Shown here: positions 60,379 to 64,000 of the stretch, piece after piece
Numbering within the stretch: position 1 is the stretch's first letter
Layout of the letters: each line of letters opens with the position of its first letter
Assembly (NCBI GenBank): GCA_965153355.1
Contig: OZ231126.1
Span: 58,280,001 to 58,344,000, forward strand
Length of the DNA: 64,000 bases
Origin: Flaccisagitta enflata
Lineage: Eukaryota > Chaetognatha > Sagittoidea > Aphragmophora
Direction: 5' to 3'
Position numbers and translations under genes: made by a program
Notes under the pieces: generated by a model
Databases searched by the model: none
Seen by the model: only the letters and a program-made list of their open reading frames with translations
What the model was told of the DNA's origin: nothing

Positions 60379-60799
60379 ACACTCGTGGCGCGACAAAAAA
60401 CGTCATCAATTAAACATGGTTGAATGATCAACGCAAATGAAGAGGAGATTAATGAGGAAATGTCAAAGAATCTTGGCTGCGTTCTCAAGAAGGCATCAGA
60501 CCGACTGCAGCATTGTCACTTAGGTCGTAGGAGGTTGTTGTTGTCGGTTCAGTACTTCGTCGGTCTAGCCTACTTTGCATTCAAACAAATTCTTCGTTAT
60601 TCGCTGTCGATTAAACTTCCTGTTCTCATATCAGTTTTTAGATTCGCCATCCGTCCGTCTGTCTGACCGTCTATCTGTATTTCCGTTACGCTTTTTGGTC
60701 AATCAACCATGTTAGGTTAATTGGGGGACGAGGTAGAACTTGACCTAGGCTTTGCCATTTGGACATATGATTAAAGACAGTGTGCAATAACATATCCTA

Positions 60800-61386
60800 C
60801 AGTATGTTTTTTCTGAAATGCACCAAAAGAAACCTATATATCTTTGCTCCTGAGCATCATAGCCAGACGCCGATTGCACCATTGGAAAGAGCTCGAAAAA
60901 TTATCTTAAATATGCTTTTTCTGATATCAACATTCATCATGAAATTGCTCTACCATAACGCTGGCAAAAGCATAGAAATCTCCAACACCCAGAAATTGGC
61001 AATTTTGTTCTCTTTTTGAAGAAGACCAAGAGATTCAGTAGATCAAATAGAAAACAATTACGGGACATCCCTATGATTTACTGGACAAACTTTAGAATAA
61101 ATCTGTATCATAATTAAGTCCGCCCCATAATTGTCAGTTATTTGACCTCTTGAACCTTTCGACATTTTTTTGTAAGGAGAACGAAATAGTCAATTTCCGG
61201 GTGTTGGAGATTTCAGTGTTTTTGCTGGTGGTGTGGTAGAGCAATTTCATGATGTGAATATCAGAAAAAACATACCTAAAATAGTTTTTCATGCTCTTTT
61301 CAATGGTGCAATCCGCATCTGGCTACGATGATCAGGAGCAGAGATATATAGGTTTCTTTTGGTGCATTCCAGAAAAAAACATACTG
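60800..61386. mobile_element. TA-flanked foldback element (587 bp), absent in copy A
   Basis: The ends CAGTATGTTTTTTCTG and CAGAAAAAAACATACTG are inverted. Long arms contain CACCAAAAGAAACCTATATA / TATATAGGTTTCTTTTGGTG and CATGAAATTGCTCTACCA / TGGTAGAGCAATTTCATG. TA flanks both ends. Copy A has the empty site ACATATCCTATGTGTTAAGG (about 43359-43378). Confidence 0.95.
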
Positions 61387-62085
61387 TATGTGTGAAAAGA
61401 AAACTGCATCAGATCTTAGCATTTACCTCCGTGCTTTACCCCATATTTGTTTTGAAATAAATAAGGTGGAGGAAGAGCAAGATCAAACTCCTATACTTAC
61501 ACTTGAGAAGGAAGGCGTGGCGCGGATATAGTTATTCTTGTCGTAAAGCCCTTTTTTTTTTAATTTAAAACACATTACACATATATCCGAGTGGTAACGC
61601 CAAATTCATGTGCTATCGCGGCCACCAAGGTTGATAACGTCTCTCAAAAGCAGGCCTGTAAATCAGGCTCTCACGTTGTGCAGGCTTACATTATTACATG
61701 TTTTGTCACACTGAATCATACGAAGCGGCAGATTGGTGAAGATTTTGAACAGCAATGATGTACTTTCGTTCATACTTAATGTTTAGTAAGGAATTGGTTT
61801 GTCGTTTCCGTATCATACCAGAAAAAAAAAACACACACACAAAAAAACTAATGGACATTTGAAATACTGGTCTTTGTTCTCAATCGAGAAACCGGATTCA
61901 AGTGAATCCTAAAATCATCCATGTCGTTAAAGAACTGCCAACTGACGGTTATGATTTAAAATACATGGTTTCATAACGTGTACCTGATTCTTTTCTATCC
62001 ACTGTACTAAGTATACTTTACCAATAAAAGCGATCTCGCCTTGGGAAATCCTTTCTCTGCATGTCTTTTTCTGTTTGTCTTTTTC

Positions 62086-62089
62086 TGTT

Positions 62090-62124
<35 letters not shown>

Positions 62125-62125
62125 G
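62086..62125. repeat. (TGTC)n(TC)n microsatellite
   Basis: Shorter counterpart of 45001-45056. Confidence 0.9.
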
Positions 62126-62182
62126 TTGTCCGAGACGGTGATGAATGAGTTTCTAATGTTATCCGGTGGTTGCAATTACATA

Positions 62183-62432
62183 GGGTATGGTTTCTTAACA
62201 ATGTTACCCTCGGGTGATTTGTTGAATTTTGGTTAATTTGGTGGCGATCATTAGCCCTTGACTACTTTTGGTAAGCAGTTTGCATTTGGGTAAGATGAGA
62301 AACGGTGTTTTTCAGATTCTGTTTTGTGGAAAACTAGGAGTGGTGCGCGTATTAACTAGTCAGTGAGAGTTCACAAGGCTCTCTTCCATTAATTTCAGTT
62401 TGGGTATAGTGAGGTATATTGTTCCACCTATC
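62183..62432 (+). mobile_element. LINE/SINE-tail-like insertion, absent in copy A
   Basis: GGGTATGGTTTCTTAACAATG, TACCCTCGGGTGATTTG, a hairpin remnant AGAGTTCACAAGGCTCTC, GTATAGTGAGG, and the end ATTGTTCCACCTATC. Copy A reads TTGCAATTACGTATAATCAC across the site (about 45103-45122). It is 5'-truncated relative to 44001-44905. Confidence 0.8.
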
Positions 62433-62776
62433 ATACAATCACTTTGGAGAGTTGCTTTGCAAAAAGCACATATATTTCATTGGGTCATGTCACCTCCTCA
62501 GTCCCAGACTTCTTGATTGTTCTTTTCTGCCGACAAGCAAAAATTTTCCGCTGAACGTCGCCGAATTCCGACTTAACCTGAGGATCGATGATTAGATGCT
62601 ACCATGTTAGATGGGATTGCCTAGTCAATGTAGAATCAGCTACTATATCGCAACTCAGGCCCTGCGTTAGCCAACAAACTTCTACCGAGCTGGCGATCAG
62701 GATTAGCGCTTACATCTACTGTATTTCTAAGCTCCATGATTATTTTTCAATCATTATTTAATCAATATCCACTCTA

Positions 62777-63360
62777 CAGTGTGAACATTGTCAAATGCAA
62801 AAAAGTATTAAGCTTTTACTCCTAGATGCATCACCTTCTTCGCTTGGAATCATTTTTTTCTTAAAATACTATGTTTGACATTTATTGTATCAAAATTTCA
62901 TGGGTCTGAGTTGAATAGTTTGCCCGCAACATCAACTTAAAGTAAAAAAGGCATTTCCAGAAGATGCTCATTTTCAGCTAAAATTCTTCTTCTTTCATCA
63001 GGGGAGATTTTCTTTGATTTGTTCTTGTTTGAAGACGGCTTGAGCTATAGATACCAGATTGATCTCCAATGGAAGATTTTTTGACATTTCTTTATTTAAA
63101 ACCAATTCGGCACCCATGGCTTTAGCTGTTAAAATATCAGGGCCATTTATGAAAAAAACTGCCCTAATGAAAAAAGTGAATAATCGAGCTAAAACTAAAA
63201 ATACTCATTTTACTTCAAACTGAAGTTATAAACAAATTTTTTAACTCAGACAGATGATTTTTTTATACAAAAAATATCAGTCATGAATTCCCAGTCATAA
63301 AAATAATACATCTAGGAGTAACCGCTTAATAATTTTTTGCATTTGATAGTGTTCACCCTG
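62777..63360. mobile_element. TA-flanked foldback element (584 bp) nested in the hAT element
   Basis: The ends CAGTGTGAACATTGTCAAATG and CATTTGATAGTGTTCACCCTG are inverted, continuing with GCTTTTACTCCTAGATG / CATCTAGGAGTAACCGC. TA flanks both (62775-62776, 63361-63362). No transposase. Confidence 0.9.
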
Positions 63361-63584
63361 TACATAAAACACATTATGATGTTAATAAGTTTTACAAACG
63401 ATTAAGATTTTCCTCTTTTTCAGTTCACAACATAAAGGATTAAGTTTTTATTATATCTTTATTTCAAACTCACAGTTTTTCAAATCAACTAATTTAGACA
63501 AGAGCAGTAATCATACAACTACAATATGCAAATGATATCAATGCTGACTGCAATCGACATTATTTCCATTCCGATCTTCTCCTT

Positions 63585-63680
63585 CTCTTTCTTTTTCTTC
63601 TTCTTTTTCTTTCCTTTCTTCTTCCTTCTTCTTCTTCTTCTTCTTCATCTTCTTCTTCTTCTTCTTTTTCTTCTTCTATG
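63585..63680. repeat. (CTT)n pyrimidine tract
   Basis: Imperfect CTT repeat inside the right part of the hAT element, matching the AAG-rich GAAGAAGAAGGAGGAG patch next to the left end of 56459-57656. Confidence 0.9.
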
Positions 63681-63829
63681 TTTGGGACCTGCCGACATCT
63701 TTCTTTCCCTGCCGAGAAGCGGCGCTGCTCGCTGCTCCAAAATCATGAGGCCTGCTCAGTCCTCACTGCTGCCTGGCATTTTACGCGCTCAGTTCAAACA
63801 TGCAGTTGTGCGCTTTTACAAGTAAAGCG

Positions 63830-63973
63830 TTGCAATATCGTTGCGGACAGGAGGGGGGGGGCAGGGGCTGAAAGAAAGCGTTTTTTAATGGACTGGAGTT
63901 TCCTGGACAGATAGATGGATGGAGGGACAGATGGATGGACAAACCTGGCATAGAGTTGTGTGTTTGCAACTAA
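63830..63973 (+). mobile_element. Hairpin-ended element, GTTGCGGAC subfamily
   Basis: Counterpart of 45250-45388, with the same ATATCGTTGCGGACAGG start and GAGTTGTGTGTTTGCAACTAAG end. The GATGGATGGAC tract is longer. Confidence 0.8.
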
Positions 63974-64000
63974 GAAGATCAGCGAATTTTTCGAAACGAT

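Larger units (their letters stand above)
62505..63754. mobile_element. hAT-type non-autonomous transposon, 8-bp TSD, absent in copy A
   Basis: The ends CAGACTTCTTGATT and AATCATGAGGCCTG are inverted. CTCAGTCC flanks both (62497-62504, 63755-63762). Copy A has CCTCCTCAGTCCTCACTGCT once (about 45173-45192). CTGCCGACATCTTTC and CCCTGCCGAGAAGCGGCGCTG near the right end match, inverted, the left end of 56459-57656, so both belong to one family in opposite orientation. It carries the nested foldback 62777-63360 and a (CTT)n tract. Confidence 0.93.

Overview
The window looks like non-coding, repeat-dominated nuclear DNA of a eukaryote, most likely an invertebrate animal. The evidence is AT-rich unique sequence, very many micro- and minisatellites, nested transposon remnants with classic target-site duplications (TSDs), one tRNA-derived SINE and the absence of bacterial gene organisation. 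I cannot name the species from sequence alone. I see no rRNA gene, intact tRNA, CRISPR array, or recognisable transposase or reverse transcriptase. The only plausible coding exon is a low-complexity acidic ORF on the minus strand at 8067-9326. A 123-codon ORF at 36911-37282 is a weaker candidate.

Layout. 0-26 kb is a mosaic of simple repeats, foldback transposons and a SINE. From about 26.28 kb the window holds a large direct duplication. Copy A (26281 to at least 45420) is collinear with copy B (48262 to the window end), offset by about 22 kb. The two copies can be read against each other, and each serves as the 'empty site' for insertions private to the other. This gives direct evidence for element boundaries: two hAT-type elements with 8-bp TSDs (56459-57656, 62505-63754), a PIF/Harbinger-type MITE with a TTA TSD (42174-42442), several TA-flanked foldback elements (26783-27187, 35646-36264, 44287-44875, 60800-61386, 62777-63360), LINE-tail-like insertions, a 5.16-kb insertion carrying a 90-bp minisatellite (29133-34290), and at least five insertions of the main dispersed family.

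The most striking system is that dispersed family, with about 27 copies or fragments. Copies share a 3' hairpin (AGTCGCGTGC-ACGCGACT followed by A-runs), a GGTCCGTC-type microsatellite, a subterminal inverted copy of the hairpin arm near the other end, and a CAAGGCC 5' start. They insert without an obvious TSD into A/T runs and carry exchangeable 5' heads plus variable tandem arrays (10-bp TTAAAATGAC units, 11-bp AAACCAGACTC units, 20-bp GGTCTGATAGAGCT units). The architecture recalls Helentron-associated elements (HINE/DINE-1, bivalve 'pearl' elements); I infer a related rolling-circle non-autonomous family. No autonomous partner is visible.

A second pattern is a size class of TA-flanked inverted-repeat elements, many near 0.55-0.64 kb, whose terminal sequences differ from one another. 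This suggests many families mobilised by Tc1/mariner-type enzymes. The duplication may be a genuine tandem segmental duplication, or two divergent haplotypes wrongly joined in assembly; the sequence alone cannot decide.
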